Of a DNA stretch of 64,000 nt, positions 44,207 through 56,230 are shown one piece after another. Source of the DNA: Ilex aquifolium (Eukaryota > Streptophyta > Magnoliopsida > Aquifoliales > Aquifoliaceae); contig OX637406.1 of the NCBI GenBank assembly GCA_951799425.1, positions 31,180,390 to 31,244,389 of the forward strand, in the 5' to 3' direction. A program made the position numbers and the translations under genes. Each line of letters opens with the position of its first letter. Positions within the stretch are counted from its first letter, which is position 1. The notes below the pieces were generated by a model that did no database searches, was not told the origin of the DNA, and worked only from the letters and a program-made list of their open reading frames with translations.

Positions 44207-45642
44207 TGTTAAGCCATTTGAGAGTATTAATAGTATAGTGCCATTGTCTCTATTTTATATGGTTATAATAAATACATCGCTCTAAGGGTACCCATCTTTT
44301 ATGTTTTCTTAGTTGACTATTGTAGAATTTTAGAATATGAGAGAGATTGAAGATAGAATAATGATAGAAAACGAGATACAAAGAATAACGTGGTTCAGCA
44401 AATTGCCTACATTAACGGACCTAACGCCGGCTACAACGATGTATTATTGAAGGTAATTTATTACATGGAGTTCAACCCTATTTATAGGGTGATAATTACA
44501 CAAGATAAAGATAAAGCACATATATCTATCATCATCTCTAATTATCCAAACAAACCTAAATCTCTTTGGATCTTATCGTATCTCTACATGAATATTGATA
44601 GATTCTATCTGATCCTATCATATCTCTAATACTCCCCCTCAAGTTGGTACAATGAAATCAATTAAAGTGCCCAACTTGAATTGAAACATGGGATACTTGA
44701 TTGTCAATCAGATGATGTAACTTTGGTGATAAAACAACTCCTCAAACTACCCCAAGACAAAACAATTTTTTTTTTTAATCCTTTTTCTTTCTTTCTCCTC
44801 TTTTCTTTTCTTTTCTTTTTTTTCAATTTTTTCCTCACTTTTTTTTTCCTAGATACTTTTTTCATTCCCTTGGCACATCAACTACAATTCCTCTATCGCC
44901 AAACTCTCTTTCTCATTACTTGCACATATCATCTCAAATGAGATTGATCTTATGAGCATTCAGGTGACTAATGGCAATAAGGTTTTTGTTGCTTCAGAAA
45001 GACTTGCTCAGATCCTCACTACATTCCACTTAGGTTTATCATTCTAAATGTGAATTGTATCACAAGGTGAAGACTAAGGTTAAATCACAAAAGAACTAAT
45101 TTTAGATCTACGCCGAACATAACGAGGTGGAGATTTGATAGCAGACAACAATGATAAATTTTCAACAAAGAAGAATTTGTTGGAAAAATAAAAACAAGAT
45201 AGAATCGACTGCTCTGATACCATGTAGAATTTTAGAATATGAGAGAGATTCAAGATAGAATAATGATAGAAAAACGAGATACAAAGAATAACGTGATTCG
45301 GCAAATTGCCTACATCCACGGACCTAACGTCCTATGAGGTACATCGATGTATTATTGAAGGTAATTGATTACAGATGACTCAACCCTATTTATAGAGTGA
45401 TAATTACATAAGATAAAGATAAATGACACATGTCTATTATCATCTCTACTTATCCAAACAAACCTAGATATCGATAGATCTCTTTGGATCTTATCGTATC
45501 TCTACCTGGATATTGATGGATTCTATCTGATTCCATCATATCTCTAATAACTATAAATATAAGTTGAGAATGGAAGGTAAGACAATACACTACTTCTCTG
45601 TCTTCTTTCATCATTGTTCTTCTTTATTATCTAAACTTAACA
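44207..45642 (+). repeat. Copia-2 5' LTR (about 204 bp without its nested element)
   Basis: It starts TGTTAAGCC and ends AAACTTAACA, followed by TGATATCAGAGCC. The small Copia element 44321-45549 is inserted in it. The opening 70 bp resemble 57551-57619, the 3' LTR remnant. The preceding bases CTTTC (44202-44206) should be the left TSD; the right copy is lost. Confidence 0.8.
44321..45549 (-). mobile_element. Non-autonomous Copia element (1229 bp) inside the Copia-2 LTR
   Basis: Two LTRs, 44321-44631 and 45223-45549, flank about 590 bp with no coding potential. The TSD is ACTAT at 44316-44320 and 45550-45554. On the minus strand the primer site TGGTATCAGAGC lies at 45211-45222 beside the right LTR, and a polypurine tract (CTTGAGGGGGAG, about 44632-44643) lies beside the left LTR. 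So it has the cis signals for mobility but no proteins and must use another Copia element in trans. The LTRs differ at roughly 8 percent of positions by eye. A long pyrimidine tract (44766-44850) fills part of the interior. Confidence 0.88.
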
Positions 45643-46870
45643 TGATATCAGAGCCAATATCTTCAAACTTGGTCTGAATTTTGCTTTTAGTTCTGAATAT
45701 TAAACCCCTCCTTCTTGTTCTCTTCCTTCTCTTTTCTTTCTCTCTTCCTCTTGGTTTTCCTTCTCTGTGCAGCCCACAACCATGGCACGAGAGTTTATGT
45801 CCCACTATGCGTAACTAGTAGTAGTGAGTGTTGGTTGAACATTGCTCGTAAATTGGGTGATGGTTTCAGGTTGTTGACATTGTTCTTGGTTGTCCAAGTG
45901 TTGGAGTTGAGGAACTAGTAATCAATTCTAGCGTTCGATGATCGATTGTGTCTTCATCAATTGTGTTTTCGGTTGTTCTTCTTGCCGGAGGCCCCATTGA
46001 TCGGTGTTTGTGGTTGTTGCCAGCGGTCTTTGGTTGTTGTCATTGCCGGAGTTAGACTTGTGCATTGCGCCACCTGGAGCTAGGGTTTACAAAGAAATTT
46101 GCTCCCAGAGTCAAAAGAAGACGACAAGATCCATTTTCTCTCGGGATGCCCCTTCGGATTATAACACAAAGCTGGGTCACTCAGTGGTTCAGCCCAGCTA
46201 CTTGTTTAAAGCCCAACCCAGGTGAGTACAATTAGCCCGATCTTCATCTTGAGTCCAACCCATGTTCCACTAAGTTCAATTCTTGCAGACCAAGCCCGAC
46301 GCTTCAGCTAAGCCCCAATCCAGGTGAGTACAGTTAGCCCAGCCAGACAAGTTCCGGATTAGTTAGCCCAATTTTCATCTGTTCAGCCCAGGCCGGATCT
46401 CACCCAGTTCAAATCCTTTTGGTCCAGTTCCAAACTGGTTCACGGTTCAAGTGCTCTCCTTACTGGTTCCTGCTCTTTCCTCTATTCTCCAGCTGGTTCC
46501 GCTACAATCAAATGGGTTTCAGTCCAGATCTGTGTTGGTTCAGCAGCTTCTACGATCAGTTCATTAGATTAATGCCTTTTCAGTTGATTTCTGTGCTGGT
46601 TCAGGTATGTGTTGGTTCAAATCTACGTTAATCCAGCTCTCCTTGGCTGGTTCAGTCTATTTTTAGCCCTGGTTCTCCTTTCCTTCGACTGGTTCTCCAT
46701 CATTCAGCAGATTGGTGACTGTTCTACTCCTGTTCAGCCACTGTTTGGTCCGTTTCAGCCCCACTTTTTCTCAGAATCTACTGTATTGACATGGAGACTA
46801 AGTTCATTCTCCAAGTCTTGCCCCAACTCTTCCACTCAACTTTTCCCCGGCTTCCTTTTTTAGTGCTGCC
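45643..46870 (+). other. Copia-2 primer site and leader
   Basis: TGATATCAGAGCC at 45643-45655 is a Met-type primer site with one change. The 1.2-kb leader is pyrimidine-rich, with the word CTGGTTC recurring many times between about 46430 and 46700. A unit containing CAGGTGAGTACA followed by TTAGCCC occurs twice (about 46219 and 46322). No protein similarity was seen in the leader. Confidence 0.65.
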
Positions 46871-49147
46871 ATGACTTCGGTTAAGCTTAATAGGACTAAT
46901 TATATTCTATGGTCCCGGTATGTTGAAGTTTTCCTTAATGGCAAAGTTCTTAAAAAGCATCTAGACACAAATAAACCGAAGGACACTAACCCTGGCTTTG
47001 ATAAGGGGGAATAAGAGGATGCACAAATTAGCCTTGTATCATCTATCATAACCCTTACTAATGGTATACTTTATACATGTGCATGCTAGGATGTTTTAAT
47101 AGTTCTTTGGGTTTGGTATTATACATGTTGGTATCCATTAACTTTGATAAGGAGTATATACCGAATGTTGAGTTAATTAACTATGACTAATGTAAGCTAA
47201 GGACTTTATTAAGGACAATTGAGTATACTAGACTGTAATTACTTAATTTGATTAAGGACCCTAATCATGTGGATTAACTCACATTAATCGAATTTAGAAA
47301 TGCCTAATCAAAAGATTAGCCTAGCTAATCAAGCCACCATTGTTGACTTTTCAAAGAGAAGCTTGTGTAAAGAAAAAAATTCTTGTGTAGAGTAAAAGAG
47401 AGAAAATGCTAGATGAAGACACCTCAAGGGAGAGAAAGGTCAAAGAACTACAAGTGTCTAATCTATACATATATATGTATTTATGTGTCTTCTAATTATA
47501 TAAAAAAAAAAGAGAAAAGAGGAGCTTGTGTAGAGAAAGAGATGCTCGTGTAGAGAATGAGAGAAGAGTAAGAGAAAAAGAGGAAGAAAAGAGAGGGAAA
47601 ATTTAAGTAATCTAGGGCTTGGAATTACTCTCAAATAATGTATGATGCTTGGTTTTAAGTATGTACTCTTTACTTTAATCGGAATGAATTAGTTAATAAC
47701 CATAAAAAAAAAGAGAAGTAAACAAGGAATCATGTTCTAGTAAGTTTAATTATAAGGCTAGGAGTATTTCACATGATATGAACCTTAGAATTGTTAATAA
47801 TGGAGTTTAAACACTTTTCAGGATTTCTAAAAATTTTGGACAGCATGTGTTTTCGGGATTATTTAGATGAGTTACAATTGGTTGATGATTCTTAAACTAT
47901 GAGCGTTTGAAATAGATTAGTAAAGGATTCTTTTGGCTTTGGTTTCATTCAAAAAGGATGAAAACTTGAATTTTGGTGAATTTCTATAGTTATCCTGACC
48001 TGCTGAAATTTGAAAAATCTGCAGCTTATGCTCAGTTTTACAAGTTATTTTGAACATGTATTTGACCTTCAAAAATAGTAAATTTTGGTGGAAATTAAGT
48101 TCTTTGGGTCTAATTTTATTTGCCACTTGACTTCTGAAGTTTCAGCTTGTATAAGTTAGGTTATGAAGCTTTTAAAGTACAAAGGTCTAATATGGCAGAT
48201 TATGGAAATAATGCATAAATGGAAACTTTAAATGGGATTAAAACCGAAACATTGGATGTATTGACCAAGAGGTTTAAAGGAATGAAATTAATGTCTTTCC
48301 TCTTACATGGAATGAGAAGGAAGAGGAATAACATTAAGTACATGATGACAATCATTAGGGATCAACACATATTAGGTACTTACAAATAACAAGTACTACC
48401 TATGTGTTGTGTGATGAAAATAATCTATATGAAATATGTGCAGGACTTGTTAAATGGAGTCAAGAGTTATAAAGCCTGGTTAAGAACTGAGATGAATAAT
48501 CTTATATTTTGAAATTGAATTTTGATGCCTAAATCTTTTCTAAATGCTATCATATGCTTATTTGAGAAATCATGTGTTGATTACACAATTGTGATGCCAT
48601 GTATTATCAAATGACTTGAAAAATGTCTATGTATTACGTGTCAATGACATAATAGGTCCCAGACGGGAGACTCAAGCCCGATAAAGGTTCGACCCGGTGG
48701 AATCAAATCCAGGGAGCTCAAAATAAGAATGGCCTGATGACATGATATATGACTGATTATATCTCTAGCATTATATCCATAAATTTGTTATGAAAATCTT
48801 ATGATGCTCTTTGATATGAATGTTGATATACATGGAAATGATACATGTTTTACTTGAAAACCATTGCAAGGTATAGGAATTATACACTGGCCATTGCTCA
48901 CTATTTTTTCTGAAACCTTTTCAGGTGAAGGGGACTGAGCTCAAGGGAACAAGTTTTAAGTATATATGATAACGTTTTGGTGGTTATATATAGAAATTGT
49001 GAATGACCTTTTTCGAATAGTTACTTTTGGTATGTAAAGGTCATACTTTGTATAAATGGCCGATGTATGTTATGAGTTGTAACAACTACATTGGTTGCTA
49101 ATGAGATATGGATAGGGTTGCTCTGACCAAATGTGATTGTTTAGGTA

Positions 49148-49198
<51 letters not shown>

Positions 49199-50031
49199 AT
49201 GATATTATTACGAGTAATCCACATGTAAGCATATGGATGCTTCTGTTAAGAACATCAATAATCATAAACAAGTGACAACACATTTGTTTCCACGTTAGGC
49301 TTCCATGGCTGGTCATACTCCATACCCTAAGGAGAAGGGGTTTTGGGATGTGACATCATCAATTCTACATTTCTTTATCTATATAATGCCAAGAAAATAT
49401 GGGATCGTTTGGCACATATGTCTGCTGGTACTAGTAATTTTACTCGTGCTTATGAGGTATGCAAGCAATATTTCTGTCATGAGTAGGGTATTCTGAGTTT
49501 AGAAGGCTATTTTTCCAGAGTTACGAATTTCACAATTAACTCGGTGTTGATGAGGCATTGAGGATACACCAACCAATCACCATTGATGTCCCATATATGC
49601 ACCTATAACATAAGGATTTTGATGTTGTTCGCTTTCTTGTTTGTTTGAAGCTTGAGTATGAGCATATTTGTGCATAAATTTTGGGCAACCCAACCTTTCT
49701 TTCTCTTCCGAATGTCATTTCCCACTTACACCATGCTACATTGTTGAATGATCACTCTACTTCGAGCATTGATCATGGTTCTTTTGCTGACAGCTCAACC
49801 TTAGTTGTCTCCAAATGCAACAATGGTAGTACTCAGGGTGACCACGACAACAGAGGCTATCGTGGTGGTGGTGGTCACGGTGATCGTGATCCTAGAGGGA
49901 GACATAGTGGAGGTCATGGAGAATGCAATGATACTCACTTATATACTCATTGTGGTCATAATAATCACACTGTAGATTATTGTTGGGATTTACATGGCAA
50001 GCCATCTAAAGTTGCCAATCAGGTCTCCTAG
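46871..50031 (+). pseudogene. Copia-2 gag (split by a solo LTR)
   Basis: From the ATG at 46871 the frame shows the UBN2-type start KLNRTNYILWSRYVEVFL. The solo LTR 47044-49355 interrupts it in the segment after a TAA near 47010. Gag resumes at 49361 with AKKIWDRLAHMSAGTSNFTRAYEVCKQYF in a shifted frame. It ends with a Gly/His/Arg-rich region (49830-49930) and a zinc knuckle, CTHCGHNNHTVDYC, at about 49945-49985. Several stops are present. Confidence 0.82.
47044..49355 (+). mobile_element. Solo LTR (2312 bp) in Copia-2 gag
   Basis: The insert has a TSD TCATC at 47039-47043 and 49356-49360. The ends are TATCATAACCC (TG has become TA) and GGGATGTGACA, inverted repeats of each other as TGTCA/TGACA. 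There is no coding sequence. An (AT)n microsatellite covers 49151-49194. The ends and length suggest a chromovirus LTR similar in size to the one at 3117-5446, but clear homology between the two was not seen. Confidence 0.8.
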
Positions 50032-50039
50032 TAAAATGA

Positions 50040-50377
50040 TATCACCCAATTGTCTGCCCCATCATCCCGTTAAGCACCTTCTGATTCTAAGTTAGCTACT
50101 ATCTCACGAGAGGAACAGTTCATTTCTCAAAAAAAGCAGTCCCACCTTCCTCCACGCTACTTTTGTCAAGTCAGGTGTTGTTTCCATCTGTTTATTGTCC
50201 TCCACCTATAGTCCTTGGATGATAGACTCTGGTACTTCTAATTACATGACTAGTTCGTCTAGTATATTTTCGAACTTATCATTATGTCATTTCCTCTCAG
50301 TGTTACTCTAGATAATGATACTTGATCTAAGGTCTTAGGTTTGGAGACTACTCAACTAAGTCCAATTATGTCTTTAG
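50040..50377 (+). pseudogene. Copia-2 protease, N-terminal part
   Basis: At about 50212 the frame reads SPWMIDSGTSNYMT, the Copia aspartic protease motif with the catalytic Asp-Ser-Gly. The protease cleaves the polyprotein. Stops follow, and the chromovirus inserts at 50383 (left TSD CCTCT at 50378-50382). The text continues at 55982. Confidence 0.8.
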
Positions 50378-50382
50378 CCTCT

Positions 50383-50876
50383 TGATGTGAGAGCATCCAA
50401 GAGGCTTGTCAAGACCAAGTGGGTCCACCAATTGACTTAGCTTGGGCTTTAGTTAGCAGATTTTGAGTTTTGCTTTTATTTTCTACCATACTTTATGTTT
50501 TATGTGTCTTATAAATACTATTTACGGCCAGTCTTTTTAAAATAATAACGTGACTGTCCTATGAGTTTTTAAGTATGTTGGAGGGGTAGGATTACAAGAG
50601 TTATTAAAGTGACATAGGCTAGGATGCTAGGGCTGTTGTAACCCTAGTATAAATACATCTTTATAAGTCAATATAGGTAGCTTTTCTTATTCTTATTCCA
50701 AAAATCAGAATTATTGTCTTTCTTGGTTCTCTTTACCCTTGAAATTCATATATTATTGTTCCATCTTCAATTCTAATGCTTGCTCTTGTTATCTTATTCT
50801 TGGAAATTTATTAAGAGGTGTTGAGTCTTGCTCTAAACAACAAACTTCTAGCAAATTTGAGTATTTTGTTGTATCA
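50383..50876 (+). repeat. Chromovirus 5' LTR
   Basis: It starts TGATGTGAGAGCATCC and ends GTTGTATCA. TATAAATA boxes lie at about 50512 and 50653. The primer site follows after three bases. Confidence 0.85.
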
Positions 50877-50913
50877 ATATGGTATCAGAGCCTAAGAACC
50901 CTAGATTTACATC

Positions 50914-51990
50914 ATGGCCGGATGTGGTATAGGTCATGGTGGAAGAGGAAATCACTTCCAGCAAACTGAGATAAGGCGTGAATGAAGATTTGTTATGAGT
51001 GGTACAAACACTACAACAATGGGATTGAGCGGAAGTCCATATGGAGATTCTAAAAGGCAGTCGCGACCCTTTCGACAGTTTGGAGGATGAGGATGAAGTA
51101 GAAGAGGAAAATCCTTTCCATGAAATCGAGTACATAGACAATCTGAATCGAGGTGGATTGTTAGTGAGGATAATGTGTGCACTTGATTCGAATGGGGAAG
51201 GAATTAAAATTAAAGTTGTAGACTTTTTTCGAAAAGATGCATGCCAAAGATTATTTGAATGGGGAAGCTAGTTTGGAGACCAATTTTGAGTGAAAACCCA
51301 TGACCAAACAGAGACAAATGCTATTTGTGAAGATTAAATTGAAGGGTGTTGCACTTTAATGGTGGAAGCAAGTTGAGGAGCAACGATCTCAGCAAGTCAA
51401 GCAAAAAATCTGCACATGGAAACATATGAAGGTGAAGATGAGAAAACAATTTTTGCCAGCTAATTATGCGATGGAGTTGTATGAAAAATTCCACTCATTG
51501 AAACAAAGAGGCATGATAGTGGAGGAGTATATTTCCGAGTTCAACAATCTCTCTATTCAGGTTAGTTTAAAAGAGTACGGGCTTGAACCAATAGCTTAGA
51601 GATGAGATGGGAGTGGTTTGTTTGTTTAACCAAGAAGACGCCCAACAAAATGATTTAATGGCTGAAAAGGAAGTGTGGCATCATGGTGCGAGAAGACCAA
51701 CACACTGATGGTGCAGCACAGAAAAAAATGTGGTGGTTGTCCGGGGCATTCAGAGTGAATAAATGGCCCCAAAATTCAATCATGGGGTTGCTATAACTAA
51801 CTAAATAGGTGGTGGAAGCAATGGAGTGGCCAATAGAAGTTAGAAAGGAAAGACAATTGCAAGATTTGAGGGAAAATAAGTTGTTGGTGTAAACAGTTCA
51901 AAGGTATGAAATGCTTCGCAGGTTCGTTGTTTCACTTATGGAGAAAAAGGACACATTTTATGCATGCACATAACAAAAAGTTAACTTAAT
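50914..51990 (+). pseudogene. Chromovirus gag
   Basis: After the ATG at 50914 the frame is broken early. The Retrotrans_gag domain is readable at about 51300-51600 (a WWKQVEEQRSQQ block, WKHMKVKMRKQFLPANYAMELY, FHSLKQRGMIVEEYISEFNNL). A CCHC-like remnant (GEKGHILCMH) is at about 51935. It would form the capsid. Stops and frameshifts separate all parts. Confidence 0.75.
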
Positions 51991-52520
51991 AGAGCTTAGG
52001 GACGGGGAAGAGGAAGTAGTGGAATCTATGTATGATGAACATGTCGGTGATGAGGAAGATGTCAAAATTCTTCAAGTACAAGGGGAGTCCTTGGTGGAAT
52101 GGAGAGTGATGACAGCACCCTACATCAAAGAAGAAGAAGAAGAAGAGGCTTGAAATGTGTTTTCCGTACATGTATTTTTTGTGGTGGTGAAGTTTGAAAT
52201 GTTATTCTTGATGGGGTGGCAGTGAGAACATCATTTCAAAAATAGTTGCAGAGAAGTTGAAGACGCCAACCGAAAAACATCCTAATCCTTTTAAGGTTGC
52301 TTGGTTCCAAAGAGGAAACGAGATACACGTTACTTCTCATTGCTTGGCTAAATTTAGTATGCTTAATATATTTAAGGCGAAACTCAGTGTGATGTGGTAC
52401 CTATGACATGTCATATTCTCTTGGGGAGACCGTGGTTGTATGAAAGAAAAGCCAATAATTATTCCAGCAAGAAAGGTTGTACGAACTTAACTTTGCGGCC
52501 CTACAGGAAAAAGCTACAGT
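51991..52520 (+). pseudogene. Chromovirus protease
   Basis: The frame around 52200-52480 reads a decayed protease: a VILDG-type motif at about 52200, ENIISKIVAEKLKTPTEKHP, then HCLAKFS and HILLGRPWLYERKA. The catalytic Asp-Gly-Gly region has lost bases. The HILLGRPW block is characteristic of chromovirus proteases. Confidence 0.72.
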
Positions 52521-52599
52521 TGTTCCTAAAGCAAGTGAAGTTAATGGCTTTTTGACCGTCAAAAAAATTGACGTGGAAAGTAGAGAACTGGGAATTATC

Positions 52600-53480
52600 T
52601 ATGCATGGGTAGGTAGGAGAGTAATGGAGGCCTAACAGATTGAATTTCATGATCATCCACTAGAAATTCATAAACTATTGAAATATTTTTCAAGAGCTGG
52701 TCAGTGTTGAGTTGCTTTGCCACCAATGAGGAGCATCCAATATGTTATTTATCTACTACCAGGTGCAGCTTTACTTAATCTATCAGCTTACAAAATACCA
52801 CCTGCTCATAGGGCAGAAATGTAAAAAAAAAAAGTTAGGAGTCACTTGACAAAAGCTTCGAAAGTCCTTGTGCTATCCTAGCTTTGCTTACTGCCAAAAA
52901 GGATGATTCATGGAGAACGTATGTAGATAGTCCTGCCATAAACAAAATTACAGTGAAGTATCGCTTTCCGATTCCTAGCCAAGAAGACAAGCTTGACAGC
53001 TCACTAAATCCAAGGTGTTTTACATGATAGATTTGAGAAGCGGATATCATCAAATCCAAATGAGACGTTGTGACAAATGAAAGACCGCCTTCAAGACACC
53101 GGATGGACTCTTTGAGTGGTCAATGATGCCATTGGGACTCTCTAATGCTCCGAGTACATTTATGCAAGTTATGATAGAGGTACTAAAACCTTTCTTGGGA
53201 TTATTTTTTGTTGTTTACTTTGATAAGAATATATAGCCAGACTTGAGAGGAGCATCTTGACGTAAAATTTACGTCAAGTCATGGAGGTTCTTCATAAGGA
53301 GAAACTCTATAGTCTATACAATAAGAAGAAGTGATCTTTCTTGTGCAACGAATTTGTGCTCCTTGGCTTTGCTATTTCAGCAATGGCTTACGACCCAATC
53401 CAGAGAAAGTAAGAGTTGTCAAGGAGTAGTCAATACCAGTCTATGGGTTATGTTTGCAGTTTCCATGGATTGGCTTCGTC
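52600..53480 (+). pseudogene. Chromovirus reverse transcriptase
   Basis: RT motifs run in order: a degraded PP-rich start at about 52715, a PCAILALLTAKKDDSWRTYVDS-like block at about 52870, YRFPIPSQEDKLD at about 52962, DLRSGYHQIQMR at about 53030, and [14 protein letters not shown] at about 53126. The catalytic box at about 53214 reads YFDKN instead of YFDD, so the second catalytic Asp is lost. Stops and indels occur throughout. Confidence 0.78.
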
Positions 53481-53519
53481 TCTAGAGGAGGTTTATATGG
53501 AATTTCAGCTTAATTATGA

Positions 53520-54035
53520 GTTCAATCACAGAATGTATGACAGAAGTTGATTTTAGGTGGTCAAAATCAACACAAATGACATTTGAACAAATTAAAGAGA
53601 TGATGACAACAACTCAAGTGCTCGTTACACCAAATTTTGAGAAGCTTTTCATAATGGAATGTGATGCAGCACATGTGGAATTAGGACTGCTCTTAGTCAA
53701 GAAGGAAGGCCCATGGAATTTTATAGTGCGTAGTTAATAGAAGCCAAACTTCATTATTCCACCTATGATTTGGAATTTTATGCACTTGTTCAAGCCATTC
53801 AACATTGGGAGCATTACCTAGGATATAGAGAGTTTGTTGTTTGTTCCGATCATCAAGCCTTGAGGTACTTGAATTCCCAAAGAAGCTATATTCAAAACAT
53901 GCCAAGTGGCATTCTTACATACAAGAGTTTACTTTCTCTCTTAAATACAAGGCTGGTGAGTCTAATAAAGTTGCATATGCATTAAGTAGGCAAACTCTAT
54001 TAGACAATGATGAGTACATAAGTAATGGAGTCTGA
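53520..54035 (+). pseudogene. Chromovirus RNase H
   Basis: The order is a F-ECDAAHVELGLLLV motif (about 53650), then FYALVQAIQHWEHYLGYREFVVCSDHQALRYLNSQ (about 53773-53880). After a frameshift comes WHSYIQEFTFSLKYKAGESNKVAYALSR at about 53910-53990. It degrades the RNA strand during cDNA synthesis. It is broken at about 53737. Confidence 0.82.
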
Positions 54036-54199
54036 AGAATTGAAAAATCAATATGAAATAGACCCATTTTTCAGCTTTATTGTGGTTGAACTGCACGGTT
54101 CAGCAGGAAGAAACAAGCTAGCTATATATGTTGCATGATGGGCATTTATTTAAGGGAAATCAGTTGTGCATCTCGAGGAATCGTTTCATGAGCAGGTTA

Positions 54200-55480
54200 T
54201 CGAGAACATCATGGCAATTGGTTTAAGAGGTCATTTTGGAAGGGACAAGACAATGGCAATGGTTTTTAATCGTTATTATTGGCCAAAGATGTATCAGGAT
54301 GTGGAAAAAATTGGTTAAAAGGTGTCAGATTTGCCAATTTGGCAAGGGGAGTTCGCGAAACACTGGTTTGCACACTCCATTACCCACACCAAAAGCTCCT
54401 TTGATTCATAGTAGCATGGATTTTGTTGTGGGACTTCCAAAGACAGCAAGGGGATATGGTTCTCTTTTTGTTATGTTGGGTCGTTTCTCTAAAATGGCAC
54501 ATTTTATTCCTCGTTCAAAAACTGGCAATGCCACACGTTTATTCTTGAGAGAAGTGGTGAGACTACATGGAATTCCAACTTTAATACTCTATAGGGATGT
54601 CAAGTTGGGGTACTTTTGGAAAACTCAATGGAGAAAACTTGGGACTGAATTTACGCATTCTAGCACTTTGTCATCCACAAACGAATGGATAGTCGATGAT
54701 AATCAACTAAAGCTTGGGTAAGTTGTTGAGATGTCTTGTTGGGAACGATGTGAAGATGTGGGACTCCATTACACTACAAGCTGAACCACAAGCTGAATTT
54801 TCCTACAATAATTCAGTGAACAAAACTACAAAGAAAACCCCCTTTGAGGCAGCTTATGGACTCAAACCTCAACATGTTCTTGACCTAATACCACCACCGC
54901 AACAGGCTAGAGTGAATGAATGGAGAGGATTTTGCAGAACATGTTAAAAGAGTTCAAGAAGAAGTGAAGGCAACAATTACAGCTAGTAATGAATCCTATG
55001 CAAAAGCAACTAACCAACATCGGCGAGCTAAGAATGTTAAAGAACGTGACATGGTGTTAGTTCAATTGAGGCAAGATACATTTCCTAAGGGCACTAACCA
55101 TAAGCTTAAGTCAAGAAAGTTTAGGCCATGCAAAGTGTTGAAGAAAATCACTTCCAATGCATACATGTTGGAATTACCACTAGATTTGCACATTAGTCAT
55201 ATCTTTAATGTGTCTGACTTGTTTGTGCTGGAAGGAATTGATGGAGAAGCAATTCCAACTGAGGCTCAAGTTAAACAACTTCCAAAGGTGCAATCGGATT
55301 TTGTTGAAGATGTATTCGAAGTCAAAGAGGTGAAATCAAGGAGAGGGAATCAATGTAAGTGATTCTTGGTGAAGTGGTGGGGCAAACCCACTAGTGAAAG
55401 GACTTGCATTGATCCAGAGGCTTATGCTGAAGTTGTGGAGACTTTCTCATCAGAGTTGAGTTTCTTTCACCCCGAAGGGT
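54200..55480 (+). pseudogene. Chromovirus integrase with C-terminal chromodomain
   Basis: The zinc-binding HHCC remnant (RCQICQFGKGSSRNTGL, about 54323) is followed by the core with SMDFVVGLPKT at about 54415 and FSKMAHFIP. The second Asp and the Glu regions are badly damaged (54590-54710). Then come AAYGLKPQHVLDLIP (about 54850) and an intact C-terminal block HKLKSRKFRPCKVLKKI (about 55090). The chromodomain spans about 55310-55450 (VKEVKSRRGNQ, a stop at 55360, then LVKWWGKPTSERTCIDPEA). The stop at 55360 lies inside the chromodomain. Confidence 0.85.
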
Positions 55481-55976
55481 TTATGCTGGAACATCCAAGA
55501 GACATGTCAAGACCAAGCGGGCCCACGAATAAGCTTAACTTGAGCTCTAATTAGCAAATTTTCGAGTTATTTTTTATTATCTACAATACTTTATGCTTTA
55601 TATGAATCTTATAAATAGTATTTATGATCCTAGACTTTTTAAAATAGTCACTGTCATGTGAGTTTTTAAGTATGTTGGGAAGCCCATATTAAAGAGTTGT
55701 TGAAGTGATCGAGGGCTAGGAATAGGATGCTATGATTGTTGTAACCCTAGTAATAATACATCTTATGAGTCTTTGAAGGCAGTTTTTCTTAGTCTTATTC
55801 CACAAATTCAGAATTTATGTCTTTCACCCTAGAAATTCATATATTGTTGTTCCATCTTTGATTCTAATGCTTGTTCTTGTTATCTTATTGTTGAAAATTA
55901 ATCAAAAAGTGTAAATTCATGTTCTAAACTGCAACTTACAGTAGATCTGAGTATTTTACTGCATCACCTCAGTTTT
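55481..55976 (+). repeat. Chromovirus 3' LTR
   Basis: It starts TTATGCTGGAACATCC and ends ACTGCATCA. It is strongly diverged from the 5' LTR, and TATAAATA lies at about 55611. The preceding polypurine tract is not obvious (CCCGAAGGGT). Confidence 0.82.
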
Positions 55977-55981
55977 ATTTG

Positions 55982-56230
55982 TTCTCCGATTTTCTTTTGG
56001 TTACTGTTTGTTAGTAATCTTATTTTGTGTTTCATGATCTCGAGACAAAAAGCAAGATTGGTACAAGGCATGAAGCTGGTCTTTGACGTTCATCCATCAC
56101 CTCGAGCCCTTCATATACCCTTATCTCCATTTCACTAGCATTGTCACTGTGGTCACCGGTCTCTCCAAAATTTGAAGTGTCAAGTTCCAAGTCTCAATCA
56201 TATTTCGTGATTGGCGTTTGTGTCCTCTTT
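55982..56230 (+). pseudogene. Copia-2 protease end and GAG-pre-integrase start
   Basis: Joined to 50377, this continues the Copia frame with a block near 56035 reading FHDLETKSKIGTRHEAG, typical of the region between protease and integrase. Stops are frequent. Confidence 0.7.

Larger units (their letters stand above)
50383..55976 (+). mobile_element. Chromovirus (Ty3/gypsy) inserted in Copia-2 protease
   Basis: The LTRs are 50383-50876 and 55481-55976. The TSDs are CCTCT (50378-50382) and CCTCA (55977-55981), with one mismatch. At 5.6 kb it holds gag, protease, RT, RNase H, integrase and a C-terminal chromodomain. The initiator-Met primer site TGGTATCAGAGCC is at 50880. Chromodomains are thought to guide integration into heterochromatin. 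The LTRs differ at roughly one base in five by eye, and every domain is broken, so the insertion is old. A Reina/Galadriel-type clade is likely but not proven. Confidence 0.87.

Noticed and set aside
44681..44941. Phe-rich membrane protein frame
   Set aside because: It is a translation of a pyrimidine tract inside the small non-autonomous Copia element; no conserved start or family signal.
46004..46863. Several short frames upstream of Copia-2 gag as genes
   Set aside because: Pyrimidine- and CTGGTTC-rich leader sequence after a primer-binding site; no protein similarity.
49681..50031. Glycine-rich RNA-binding host protein
   Set aside because: The Gly-rich stretch leads into a Copia gag zinc knuckle and is collinear with gag on both sides.
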